Positions 47,231-59,505 of a stretch of DNA of 64,000 nucleotides are shown piece after piece. The notes under the pieces are model-generated. The model was not told the origin of the DNA, ran no database searches, and was given only the letters and a program-made list of their open reading frames with translations. The stretch is from positions 21,632,882-21,696,881 of the forward strand of contig OZ007572.1 in assembly GCA_963931925.1 (NCBI GenBank), written 5' to 3'. Within the stretch, counting starts at the first letter, position 1. Each line of letters begins with the position of its first letter. Position numbers and translations under genes: made by a program. The stretch comes from Onchidella celtica. Lineage: Eukaryota > Mollusca > Gastropoda > Systellommatophora > Onchidiidae.

Positions 47231-48716
47231 TGGGTCGAGATAATTATATCTCCGACGGTGGCATAAGAATAGCGCTCCAGCTTGACAGTAAAAGCCAGTG
47301 ATCGACGAAAACGCCATTGTAGTAAAGTACTGTCTGTATACCACTTTGCCACAAATTATTAATAAATGCAAGAAGCTCATGTCCCGTGGCTGCCAGTCAA
47401 GGTGCGAAGAAGTTCTGCTTTAATTTCTTTTTATAGGCGATTTCTCCAACCTCGGAAAGTCTCATCTTCGGAGCATACATTTATATCTTTGGGGTCAGCC
47501 CAGCGTGCATTTATTATTGTCGCTTTTTGGTCAGAAATAAGATGTAATGTTTGTGCTAATTTACGCAAAACACTTCCGTGAGCCTAGAACAGATTAATGT
47601 TGGTTTTGCATTTTAAGCACGTCTTCATTGTCCTTTGTAATTGGTGTGCCACCCTTTGTTACGAATAATATGTCCTGTTTGCAAGAGCATTTTGCTTTTA
47701 ACAAGATGTTGATGACTACGTTACTAAACACCGTAGCTGGGGTAACAAAACAAAACTTGATGGCGTGCGCCCTTTCTCTATGAGATGAAAGGTAGTGAAA
47801 GGATTAGACTGATGTTTTATCTGTAAAAAAGAGAGATCTCTGAGAATAATAGACCTATTTTCAATGCATTTCCGCCTCGGATTTATGGAACTTCTGTGTG
47901 ATAATTTTGATCTCCAATCGGCAAAGCAGTTTTCTGATGATAAATTGGAAGGGACGCTGGGGTAAACGCATTGTTTGTGTGAAATCAGTATACAAGCGTG
48001 ACTATGAGGCGATTTCCAGCCAAGTTTGATTACCAAGCAAGCAGTGTCGTGACTACCTGGGCAAAAACGGGAGTCAGAGGAGAAACAGGGAAAAGAGGAA
48101 GAGAAAATTACTGGGTCTATTGTTATTGCTGTCTAGGTGGCTGTGATAACGGCGATAACATGTCACGCCACAGCTGTTACTTGTGTGCAACGGTCTCGCG
48201 CCTGTGTATAAACTTTGCGATGGTGGCAGGCGCCTATTTCCTTCCCTTTGACATTTGGATGCAAGACTGAGACATAACTTCCTGTAACTACCAGCTATCC
48301 CCTAGAACAACCGTGATTGTTTGACATGTGGGTGGCTTGTAATGGCGCAGGGTCTGAGCCGGTCATAATCCGTGAATTTTAAATAGATTTTCTCAAACAG
48401 CCATCGTTCATATATTTTAACATAATACCTCACAATTATGATTAATATAGTGCTCCTGTCCAATAATATAGTGATAAATGGGAGTTGTGTATGAGTGCTC
48501 GTGGAGACATTGACTGTGAGCAATACAGCTTGCGTAATTAAAATTAATGGGCTTGGCGACGTCGGGAAAATCACTGATTATCATATTTCATTAACTCGCA
48601 ACGTTAAAAAAAAGGGGGGGGAGGGAAATGGGGAAGTGGGACTTACCTTTAAATATTGTTTCCCCATTTGTGTACAAATTTACGCCATGACGACGTGTAT
48701 CATAATACTGTAGTGT
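47231..48716. other. non-coding stretch
   Basis: No gene recognised. A 106-codon minus frame (47716-48036) and 90-codon + frame (47998-48270) lack motifs. Confidence 0.5.
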
Positions 48717-49036
48717 AATGGAGCTAGAGGGTGAACATAATTATAGGCACCTAAAACGTCATGACCACGTGACCAAAAATTATGAATGTTTGGGGGTACT
48801 CTGTCAGTTTTTAACGATAGATGACGTGGACAAAATTCAGTAGTTAATATTATTCATTTACGATTTTTTGGCCGGATAAAAACAGAGAGGCGGATTTTCA
48901 TCGAAGATCGGTAGAAACAAAATGCATGCCAGGAGATTTCATTTTTGTCCCTGTTTACGCATTGCTAGTCGAAAGTCAGTTTTATCACATCTGTATATTT
49001 CAGCTCGAAATTGTGGTGTAACTATAAGTTCGATTA
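48717..49036 (+). repeat. dispersed repeat N, copy 2
   Basis: Partner of 40888-41194. This copy has no LINE at its right end, and sequence simply continues past GTTCGATTAG. Confidence 0.75.
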
Positions 49037-49912
49037 GTCTGCATCGATTTCAAGTGCCGCTGTCAACGTGACTTAGATTTAGATCTACAGCTAGGCCTAG
49101 GGCAAAGAACTTACAGGGTTTACCTTGCTCAGATCGGCTGGTCTTTATAATCAGGATCGAAATAATGTCACGAACAATTCGAACACAGCCAGCAAGTCAA
49201 CCTTGAAATGAGTATTAATCTACAACCTAGATAGATTTTTAGTATCACTGAGGTTTCTCCAGATAGGTCATGAAAATGCATCCACCTGCCACTAAAATGA
49301 AACACCCACCAGAGGTTAACAGTGTGAGGGCGGCAGGATGTTGCACGCCTCGTCCCGGAATTGATTCAGATCTTGTTGTTTGACAGTAGTGACAGAGAGA
49401 AGCGGTTAAACGTGCAAGTTATTATCGCCCAATCTGGCTGCACCAGACGTTATATGGTTAATAATGAAACATTCTGTGGCGAGAGAGGGCAACTTTGTAA
49501 ATGTGACTGTACAGATTGGGAGAGCGGCAGATTGTCTACCATTCGGGAAATTTTGGCAAGTTATGGCGGAACATTTTATCTGTCTAAGCGCTATCAAATC
49601 CATGTATTGACTTGGTAATGATGCTTATATCTTAATGTATTGGCGGCAGATCCACCGTCCGCTGTGATGTGCCTGTTTGTTGTGCTATTAATGAATGGCG
49701 TTATTATTGGATGCTGCGCAGTGACGCTGCTTATTAACTCAAAATTAGGGAGATCCTTGTATGTAAATAATGTTGTTTTGTTTTCTTGCCTTTCACGTCC
49801 ATTTTCAGCACGGTAACGCGATATCAGAGACGTGGCTTGGACACTCGTGACAATTGCACTGTACAAACACCACGATAAATTAGTCAGTATTCGAAACTGG
49901 CGCCTCTCTCAC
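49037..49912. other. no gene recognised; would be intronic if the next exon is real
   Basis: Frames of 65-90 codons show no domain. AGATTTAGATCT-like words occur near 49076. Confidence 0.45.
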
Positions 49913-50563
49913 CTGGACGAAGCGCTCTGAGCACTGGAGCACTTCGAAATGGTACCAGTGCCCAGTGGTGATAATGATGTAAGACGCCTGGATTGAAGCA
50001 ACGCATAGTATGATTTGTACTGGACTTTGAAGAAAAACACTTTTTTCCCTTCTTTTCTTTGGCTCAGCTCCTTTGTATTCCTGAACCAAAGAACCCCCCT
50101 TAGGAAAACACACCTGGGATCTATCATAGAGTGAGTGTAATGAGCCTTGGTGGCTATAGATGGATAATCCGTGAGCTTCATCAGGCTGAACATAGATCGT
50201 TGCCTTTCCTTTGATCATCTCGTTGAAACGAGAGGGGATCAGATTTAGGGAGGTCGTTTTCCAGAACTTATTGTACTTTTCGCCATGTTTCATGCCAAGG
50301 CCGAACTGCTGATGGGAAATGCTGTTCGACCTCCAGCAGGGCGAAAGATCTGTAAGCTCTGGATAAACACATTCAGCCATGGTGTATGAAATGTGAAAAC
50401 ATGCCGTGCGGTTCGAACAACGATCTCCAGGAATGTGTGCACCATTCCTTTGAGACGGTATCGAATTACTGCTCTCAAGAACAGCAAACAGGCAATGTTC
50501 TGGGGGAATTTTGTGTGGAATAAAACTGTCGCCCTCAGTGCAGCACAGAAGTTGAAGTTTCAC
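49913..50563 (-). CDS. candidate protein-coding exon, product unknown
   Basis: On the minus strand a frame open for 217 codons (GTG at 50563, preceded by an in-frame TGA) runs to CAG/GTGAGA, a consensus 5' splice donor, at 49913/49912. The frame stops soon after (49880), as expected if an intron begins there. Another donor-like site, CAG/GTGTGT, lies at 50114/50113. A possible acceptor AG lies at 50527-50526. Codon use is balanced and free of low-complexity sequence, unlike other long frames nearby. The predicted peptide has stretches such as FGLGMKHGEKYNKFWKTTS, NEMIKGKATIYVQPDEAHG and TTGHWYHFEVLQCSERFVQ. I recognise no family. It could be an exon of a fast-evolving host gene or of an unlisted transposon. 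Confidence 0.45.
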
Positions 50564-51953
50564 TCATGACAGAGTCTTGAAGGCTGTATGTCTGCACTAC
50601 CCTTCATTATTACAGCTTGTTTTCATAACTTTTAGGGTAGTAAACTCCGCGAGACATGTGAATGCAGTGCATTCTTTCCATGTACACTTATATGAGGGCT
50701 CATTCAAGGGTAATCCATTTGAATATATGAAATAATCAGCGTGAACCAATCAGCCACAATAGACTAAGGCTCTTTATTTATCACTTCAGCTGTTCAAAGG
50801 CATTCTTGGAAGGAAAGCTGTGGATGGAAAGGGAAGTCAGTTATTGTTTTCTATTTTACTGCTAAGCTTGTGGTACCACCTCTGCTGCATTACTGAAAAA
50901 ATGCTGTACATGCCAATGTGGGTCAAATTCACTTGGTTAGAACCCGTTTATACATGTAGAATGAAATGTACTCAATCTTTCCATCTGGATTAAATCTTGT
51001 ATGACGAACAGTTTCCTTTGGTCATCACAAATGGAAACTGAACCAAGTATAAGCATAGAGTGCACCGTGGCATAATTTTGCGCCACATTCCAACCTATGT
51101 TGTTGTTGTTGTTTCAACTATACGGTGTTTTGTCGTAACATGGCAGAACTTATCTCTGGTCCACCACATGGGAAAGTGATTTCACATCCATGCATGGTCC
51201 AGTATCCGTGTGTCCACTCAGATCAGTGATCACAATGAGTCCGATTTACCATGCCAACCGTAAGATTGCTGTGTTTATATGTCTTAAGCCGGACCAGCCA
51301 GGCATGTTTCTTCCCGAGTGCAATTGGGGAAGCTCATCATCCACTGTTTGAACACAGATCAGCTCACATTGTCCTCGTGAACATAATACTCTTTTATCTC
51401 AGAGGTCAGGGTGTCACGACCCTTAATTAAACATCTTGGTATAATATTCAGGTAAGTCTGTGCCAGTCTTTTCTGGTTCTGGACTGCACGGACAGCTTTA
51501 GCTTGGCATCGTCTCAGATCACAGAATGATGCGCCATATTTTAGTCATCGAGATTATCCGAGATGATCAAAGAGAGCTTGAGTTTCGATGGTTGAGCACT
51601 GTCATAGATTTCAGCTGTCATAGACTACTTGCACATTGTAAGGCCTCTCAGAATACGTCGTGGAATTAGTTTGTATGATATTGGGATCAATATGAGAAGT
51701 GGGCGAGGGGTTTCTTCATGTCAGATCACAGGGAACGTCCCATCTCATGTGACCGAATGATCTGAGCAAACGTTTCATATAGATTTTGTTAATATAGTGG
51801 GACTTAAATGTTTTATCATATCGATTTTTTCCGTTGCTTTTAAATTTGTACTCTAATTGAAAGAGGAATGATAACAGGATCTCTTTAGTATAGAAACATA
51901 CCTCATGTAATTTGGTATGGTCTATAGCCTCAAGCTTGGCATTATCTTGCACC
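50564..51953. other. non-coding stretch
   Basis: No gene recognised. TTTGGTCATCACAAATGGAAACTGAA near 51018 has weak partners near 53975 and 57674, a possible short dispersed repeat. Confidence 0.4.
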
Positions 51954-52117
51954 CAGGGCTGTCTTAACATCATTATGGGCCCAAAGGCAGAACAAGCGGG
52001 CTGCGGCCCGCCCGCTACGCAACTACCCATAAATTTGCATGTATGGGGCCCTAAACCCTAGGGCCCCCCCCCCCCCCCCGGCAACTGCCCAATTGGGCCC
52101 ATGCGCTAAGATGGCTC
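51954..52117. mobile_element. 164-bp hAT-like MITE
   Basis: The left end CAGGGCTGTCTTAACATCAT continues into TATGGGCCC; the right end, inverse AGAGCCATCTTAGCGCAT, continues into GGGCCC. Ends of the type CAG.GC..TCTTA with GGGCCC just inside occur in animal hAT MITEs. The flanks CTTGCACC and CTTTGCAT may be a decayed 8-bp duplication. A run of about 16 C (52064-52079) lies inside. Confidence 0.7.
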
Positions 52118-54039
52118 TCTTTGCATGGAACACTTATTGAGTTTTTTCGAAAAGAGGCAAAAGAAGATGGCCCTGCGCATACGGACACTGTCTTTTTGGT
52201 TGTCTGGATTAGTGTGCTTTGTAAATGACAAGGCTGAATGTTTATTGAGGCAAAAATGTCTCCTAGTCAAGGGAAAACAAAGGATGGAGGGTGGGTGAGA
52301 AATAGTCGTGAAATCATAGGAAGACAATGAAAAGTGACTATCTTTCTTGATGGGCGAGTCAGTGACTGAATTAGTGACAACCGCTAAACCATTCTACAGC
52401 ACATTGAAGATCGTACTTAACATGTAAACTCCACACCTGGACCCGAGGCCTATATGAATTGAAAGGGGGTGGGGAAAGTGTGCGTGTGCATGTGTGGGGG
52501 GGGGGGGCGGGGGGCTTGTCAACGAAACATAATTATGAAGGGGTCTAAGTGCCATTTGCATAGGTGCCCTCTAATTCTCTCCCCCCCCCCCCCGATTTAT
52601 AAAGGGAGTTATGAGAGATCTAAGTGCTTTGGGGGGATTATAATTAGAAGTAAGGCACTTGGGACCTTCTAATTCTAACCCCCTCATATGATGTTTTCAA
52701 GATGTATTTCCATTACAAAGATAGCATGAAAGCAAGGAGTGTTTACACAAACGAACCAATAGAATTGTGTCATATTTATGCTCATAATATACCTTTGAGC
52801 GAAGATGGAAAGTGAACATAAAACCAGGGTAGGAGAAACGTAAAGCTGTAAAGTCTGGAAGGAGAATGTGGAAGAATGAGAAATAGCCTCCAGGGAGCCA
52901 AGTTTTGGCTCAGTAAGCACGAATTAGTGTGACTTACATCTCAGTAGGCACGGCCTAACCAAGCAGGGTTTGCTGTGTGATTTACGCTTGCATGCCTGTC
53001 TTGACTTTCTCCTGTCCCGTACGTTAACTTCCTCGGTAAGGACGGTGCCTGGCTGTGAGCAGTATGAGCATTACTCGGGAAAACTATGAAAAACCTGGTC
53101 GTCATAAGAAATATCTATCTGACCGACTTCACTCTTTCTTCTTTTCATTTTCCAGCTCTACATCCCATTGCCTCTTTTCCCCCTTCCCTTTACTTTTTTC
53201 CAAGTGTAAATGTACGGCAACAGCAGGGTCTTTTTTCTTTTGGCAGCACCTGTAATTTGCAGTGATATTACTAATATTGGTGCAGATAATCGTGTAATGA
53301 GCACGATACCAAAAACGGTGAGATGGAATCTGTGAGCATGAAGGAGGAAATGAATGATGCAACCTTCGCAGAACCAAATTCTCATGAGACACGTTGATCT
53401 AGAGGCGTGGTGCTCTCATTCTGAAAGTCAGGGATCAGTACTACTAAGGCTAACAAAATAACATCGTGAGATCTTGAAAAAGGCCAAATTATTGGACATT
53501 TAAAAACAAACATTTTGTGTGTATATAATTTTCACGCGCGATTAAATGGAGTGCTTTTTCGTATAAATCGCCAAGAGCGGCTTATAGGAGTGAATCAGTT
53601 AATTTACCAGATTTGCTTTCACATGAAAATGCAATTTGTGTTAGGCGTATCTCAAACGTGCACTTAGAACTCATTCAGAAATACGGTGCCATGTGAATAC
53701 TAGCTATTAAAAAAAAAAAAAAAGATTTCCACCAGCAATTTAACAGCCTATCGAAACAAAGCCTATTGCTGAAAAGACTTTGTTAAACCATTCGAGAGCA
53801 CTTTATGCCTATATCTGTACTAATATGCCATCTCGAGCCCTTTCACTAATTCTGTCGTGCTACGGAAAAATTCTGTATCCATCAATCTAGGCCAAATACA
53901 CTGTCAATATGTCCTGTTTTTTAATCTATCATGGTCATTATTGTTGAATGACTAGTCTAATAATTTCTCTTGTTCACCACAAATAATGGAAACTGAAAGA
54001 ATAAATAATGAGACAGCAAGGCTAAATATTTTTCGCGAA
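52118..54039. other. non-coding stretch
   Basis: G run (about 52495-52507), C run (about 52580-52593) and A run (about 53709-53722). No gene recognised. Confidence 0.5.
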
Positions 54040-54216
54040 CTTTGTTCTTGTTTATTTTCTGAAACAAACAAACAAAACAAAACAAAAACAAAAAAAAAAT
54101 GGAAATCTTTTAGTATGCCGAAGAGGTGAAACAAAAGTCCACTTTGTCTTGTTTAAAATGCGTTGTGGCACTCATCAAACTGTTTCGCAGTTCCGATTTA
54201 TTCTAAAGCCTTATCG
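54040..54216 (-). mobile_element. MITE family A, copy 4, truncated
   Basis: The part equal to the right end of copy 1 is present (GTTCTTGTTTATTTTC, expanded by an A-rich run), followed by inverse ATCTTTTAGTATG, CTTGTTTAAAATGCGTTGTG and CGCAGTTCCGATTTATTC. The other terminus is missing after about 54216. Confidence 0.75.
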
Positions 54217-55861
54217 TAAGTGCTGTTGTCAAGGGACCCTAGACAAAGTCTTGTCAGTTGCCTGAACGAAATGCTACACAACGCCGTGCATGTGATCCCA
54301 CCATAGTGGCTAGGCTGAATAATGACACAGATGCAGCGTTCTGACGAGTGTTTGCATTCTGATGTCACGGGTGCGATTAATGGGATTCTCTGGTCCATGC
54401 CATGGGCCCGCCCCCCCCCCCAACACACAATAATCCCATCGTTTCCCCTGAACTTCGTTTTTGTTTCACATATGCTGTTTGTGTGACTCGGTAAACCATT
54501 GTTTTCAGACCCACCCAAATGCAGCTGAAAGGATGGAATAGGGGGGAGGGGGGTATTCAGTTAAGTGTTCATAATGTGCTGTAGTAATTAACTTGTATAA
54601 CGCTCAAGTCCACACAAAAAAATGATGTGCTCTTTGTTCTATAAACGTAGTCGTTACATAGCTGATTCCAACAAGTTCTGTTGTAATCGGCCTTTTCCTC
54701 TTGATTTTTGGGGGGAGCGGGAATCCAGTAGGATAGGACACATCAGCCTAGACCTCGCTAAAGAGGAGTTTAGTTTGAGTTTGGAGAAATTTAAGCACAG
54801 AACGATAGGTCAGAAGGAGACTCTACCAGTAGCGCCCAACAACCACCCGCCAAAGGCGAAATAACGGTAACTTTTTCTAAATTATGTGATAATTATTTAT
54901 TTATTTATTTTGCTGCTACTGCTGCTGTTGTTTTTTTGGCGCAGGTATTTTCATTATTAGCTTCTCTTTCTCTCTTTTCTAACGATAAAATATTTTCTTG
55001 CCATTTCATTTTTGTTTCATCTTTTCCCCCTCACTGATCCTTTTTTACGTTTTAAGCTTCCCATGTGGCCACTCGCATCAAGTGTGTGTGTGCGCGCGCA
55101 CAGGCTGTCCAATTTTACTTTGGGCACTTTTTGCCTGCATGCCATCCCCTGTGGGGAAACGTGTCATTTTAGGGGATGTGTGGTTTGTATCGCGGGGGTG
55201 GAGAGTGTTAATCTGGAAAATTGGAGTAGTGTTGTGGGGGGGGGGGGGGTGTTCCTCCAGTCCAAACCAGAGATATCTTCAATCTTGGGTCCAAACATTA
55301 TAAACAGGTACCGCCAACGGCCATCGTTCAGTATCTATTTATTTTTTTGTTTGTTGGTACTTGTTTTTGTTCAGTTTTGAAACAGCAAAAGACGAAATCT
55401 ACATTTTCTTCATATTTCGAAAATAAAATTTTTTTTAAAAAAAAAGCAAAAGGCAGTATCTGTTGTGTTTTTTTTTTCAATTTTGAAACAAAGCAAAGTA
55501 ATGACAATATTTTTTTTTCTTTTCTTTGTTCAGTTGTCATGGAAAGCAAAAGAAATAGACCTACCTTTTTTTCTAAACGAAGCAAGAGACAATGTCTATG
55601 TTTTATTCAATTTTTAAACAAGTGACGATAGACTGTTAACTGTGGGAGTATTTATTTATTTATTTATTTATTTTGTTCAGTTTTAAAAGAATACAGGGAC
55701 AGACAAACACTTTTTTGTTCTAACTTGATGTTAGGCAGTTATAAAACAGAGCAGGGCAATAATATATCTATTTATGGTTCAGGTTCAAGTTCATCCTACC
55801 ATTCCCCCCCTCCCTCCCTCATCTCCCCCCCCCCCCTCCAAAATTCAAAACAAAAACCCGC
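54217..55861. other. non-coding stretch
   Basis: C run (54410-54421), G run (about 55231-55248), A/T-rich and (ATTT)n runs (55650-55673). Frames across these are artefacts. Confidence 0.5.
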
Positions 55862-55975
55862 CGACGGGCGCTGCACTGTGGCGGCGACGTACCTGCTTCA
55901 GTTATAACTGGGCTGCAATGGCACAAAGGCAAATTTCCCAAATAGGATTAAAGAAGTATACAAATACAAACGGAA
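55862..55975 (+). repeat. dispersed repeat K, copy 1
   Basis: Aligns with 63478-63585 at roughly nine bases in ten: GACGGGCGCTGCACTGTGGC, TGCTTCAGTTATAACT, GGCTGC and AAATTTCCCAAAT are shared. One frame hints at the C-terminus of a LINE protein (ALW... AAM... LKKY) but too weakly to name. Confidence 0.7.
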
Positions 55976-57773
55976 CAAGAGCCAAAAGTCTACAGTTTGT
56001 ACAATCAGCGAGTTTTCCTTGCCCTGGCGATAAGACGGCAGTCCCTGCAAATTTCCACCGACGACGTTCATAAACAACCGCTGTACACAAGTGTTAAAGC
56101 ACGCCAAGTGTAGAAGGTAAACAAGAATCACCTGCATACGGGGCTAGTTACCACTACCGGAGCAGCTTTCTCGGTTAATGACTTTCAGCGTTAGAACATG
56201 GAGATGAGACGGGGAATTACTACAAAGTACTGCCTGTGTCAGTTGTTTGCATCTCGAGGGGTACGCCCTATTTGCCATAGTGTTGTATGCGACACTTTGC
56301 CCATTTTGAGGTTTTGACATGAAAGTGGTTCTCTCACTCCTAATTTCATTATATAAGTGTCATTCCAATTGGTTAAAAACTTCGAGATATGTGTTTGTGA
56401 CGAATTGTTTTATGTGTTTTAGCCCTTTAGCCGACCAAACTTCAGTCCTGATTTTTTCAAAAGGGCAAACAGAAAAAACAAAACGCACATACAACAGTAT
56501 AGCAAATACCCGCCGATAATAATAATCTAGAACTGTTCCCAATCACTCTTGCATTTACCAGTCAAGCAAATTTCCGTATGCCATACTGTTAATATGAGTC
56601 CCCAGAGGAATGCTAACAGAGATGTTAACGACTAAATTTGAAATTGTTTATACCTCGGGCAGTTCCTAGTGGGTATTATAATAGGCGGGACATCGGATCC
56701 AAATAACATTTATCAGGGTTCTTCAAGGAATAACAGGAGTCGTGTTTGCATGTGGGCCACAGCTGAACCACGGTCGGATCGCGTCGCTGGGTCGCGAAAT
56801 TTGGATTCCCAAAGGTATTGGAATTTGATTTATATCCAGGCCATCCGAATGTTTTACTTGTACATAGATCTACATTCTGATGGGTTTTGTGTTGTTTTTC
56901 TGGGTACCGTCAGCTCAGCAATAATTTCCATTCTCTGATTGATTGGTGTGCTGTAGGATCTTCACTGGCACTGTGAATGCATAACTCTTCGCTGGAACAG
57001 CTTGGCTCGTGATCAAAATCATCTTTGGCCCATAATCAACTGTTGTAGTCTCGGAGATGGGAAGAAATCGTGGAATCTACATAATTATTCCACCATGGAA
57101 GCAGGTGTACATTGGTGGTTGCCCGTAGCACGCGAGGGCCCAAGACCTTTTACTACTATTATTATTGTATATCTATATAAAAGTATTGTATATCAATATG
57201 TTTCGATAGCTCCGAATCTTGAACAATACCTTTGTAATTCAGCGTAGTTTGCATACAAGATGAAATGACGCATTGCCGCAGTCTATCGGTCAAACCCATG
57301 ACCAGCAGCAGCCAACTATCCATTCTGCAGAAGGTGGAAAACTGGGACACCGAGTCTTTCTGCAGTCACAAAATAATGCTGCAAATATTACATCTTGCAT
57401 TAAGTTCCTGAACTGGGACAAAACCCACAAGCGCAACTAAGGCTAGTGCTCATGTAAACTGCACTGCTTCTACGGTCTCTTATCACCTGTACCGGCACGT
57501 TCTCGTTACATCTGTTAGAGTTATTTATAACCGCTGTCTTCCTAGGCCTTTCTACTCTGCAATACCACGGATAATGACCGTAAAGGCCAATTTTGGTTAG
57601 GCTTGTTTAAAAAAATGAAAATAATGTCCACTATCTTTTTACATGGATTAAAAACTATGTGCAGTCTATAGTTTTCTTTGGTCATCACAAACTGAAAATG
57701 AAACAGAATAAAGCGAGGTGCTATGTGAAATGTTAAATGTTTTGTGCATATATTGTAAACATTTCCTGTTGTT
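55976..57773. other. non-coding stretch
   Basis: No gene recognised. Confidence 0.5.
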
Positions 57774-57866
57774 AGGGGATCCTAGTCGAATTACAAAGCC
57801 GAACAGAGAAAATACTGAGTTTTGTCCGCGCCTAATTTGGCTTACTGTTTAAATACCACGGTCCCT
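57774..57866 (+). repeat. dispersed repeat C, copy 2
   Basis: Partner of 15956-16066: ATTACAAAGCCGAACAGAGA, ATACTGAGTT and AAATACCACGGTCCC. Confidence 0.6.
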
Positions 57867-57888
57867 TAACAACAGCAACGTAAAGGCA

Positions 57889-58190
57889 TTTTTTTTTTTT
57901 TGGCGGATGCAGTTTTTCCATAGCAGTACTGGTGGTTGACTTCAAGTGTCGTCACGAATAAGACGAGTGGCGGCGTGAAATGTTTTGTAGATGTCTTGTA
58001 AACAAGTGTTTCTTTGACGTATACGGTGTTCTTCCATAGTATGACAGTACTAGTGGTTGACTTCAGGGCTCTCATGAATAAAGCGAGGGGCAGTAATGTT
58101 TTGTGTGTGTCTTGTAAACATTTGTTTCTTTGGCGTCCGCGGTGTTTTTCCATTGTATGACAGTACTAGTGGTTGACTTCAGTGCCCTCA
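57889..58190. repeat. tandem array of 116-bp unit, about 2.5 copies
   Basis: The anchor GTTTCTTTG(A/G)CGT is at 58008 and 58124, with an earlier unit from about 57890. Each unit has TTCCAT, AGTACT.GTGGTTGACTTCA, GAATAA..CGAG, ATGTTTTGT and TCTTGTAAACA in order. A related half-unit lies just upstream (57700-57770). Confidence 0.85.
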
Positions 58191-59305
58191 CTAGCCATGG
58201 GGTCACCAGAACTTGATCCCACCTCCCGTAAAAGTTCATAGAAACATCCTGGCTGAAGTAAGCCTATCACCTTTTACAGCGCCTAATCATCAATCTCCCA
58301 GAGATGTACGTTTGTTCCGATGATACATGTAAATATACAACCTTAATGTTAACATTCAACATGCTCTTCCTGCCTGGCCTTTCTCTGTTGATATAATCAT
58401 AAAGCTTCACGGGTGCAACAACAATTGGCTGTGTACAGGAAAGTCATAGGGCCGGGGTTTTGATCTTATCATTTTCACATGCTGAGAGAGAGCGTGCCTT
58501 GTACAGCAAGCAGCTGTGCACTTGCATGTGAATACAGAGTTAACCAATTGTTACTGTTATTGTTGTTGTGTTCAACTTTGTAGGCGTATCGATGCACATT
58601 TAATTCGCGTGTCGTTCGTTACAACTATAGAGAAATTCTATCCTATTTCTCGCGTTAAGGGTGATAAGAATTGTAACTCGTTTTGTTTTTATTTTTTGGA
58701 AGCGGGAGAAGGGGTGTTACATTGCAAAAGGTTTCGGGTCTTTTTATGCTTTGAATTCACATTATGGTGTGCATGTTGGTTTGGAAGAACACGGAAAGGG
58801 AAAGTTATTGACGATGAAGATGTTGATGGCAGGAAGGGCAATTCTAGCACACTGGGTATGCGCATAAGTGCTCCTCTCCCCGCTCCAACATCCATTCGAG
58901 GGTTTTCCTACTTATGGTCCTACTTATTGACGGTGAAGGCCCTAAAACAAAACTAGCCAAGCGCAAGAATAGTGCCGATACTCGCCTAGGATCTGGTGGC
59001 TAGTTCTTGCAATACCATTCAGCCATGGTATATGTTAGCACTTTTTTCTTGCATTGACGTAGCTATTTAAACTATGCATTTTCGGCTCACGGCAGTAAAG
59101 CAAAGAATGGCACATCTTTCATGATGCGCACATCGATCTCACACCTTTGTTGAAGTGGGTTGGGCTTTCTTCTTTTTCTGTTCATAGCTTTACCTGTTGA
59201 GCTCTATCACGTGAACACATGCCACTCATACATCCACTCCTGACAGTCTTCGTGCTAGTTCTAAATAGATGTGAAGGTTATTATTGGCCCTGTCCAGAAT
59301 TATGA
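58191..59305. other. non-coding stretch
   Basis: A 146-codon + frame (58516-58956) is Cys-rich at its start because of a (TTG)n run and has no domain. Confidence 0.45.
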
Positions 59306-59505
59306 AGAAATTTGCTAATTGCTAAGTTCCGCCGATTTTTTCAAATTACCCGACTTCAGTTGAATTTCGCTGATCTCTCGAAATTCCCCATTTTAAGGTC
59401 ATTAAGAAATTTGCGAATGGTTAACTTTCGCCGATTTTCAAATTCCCGAACTTCAGTTGAATTCGCCGGTTTCCAATCCCCCATTTACTTAATTTAGGGT
59501 CATTA
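59306..59505. repeat. tandem duplication, period 99 bp
   Basis: AGAAATTTGC.AAT, CGCCGATTTT, CAAATT.CCCGA, CTTCAGTTGAATT and GGTCATTA occur in order in both copies (from 59306 and 59405). Confidence 0.85.

Noticed and set aside
55328..55625. Overlapping Lys/Phe-rich frames
   Set aside because: They come from A- and T-runs with repeated TTTTGAAACA words.
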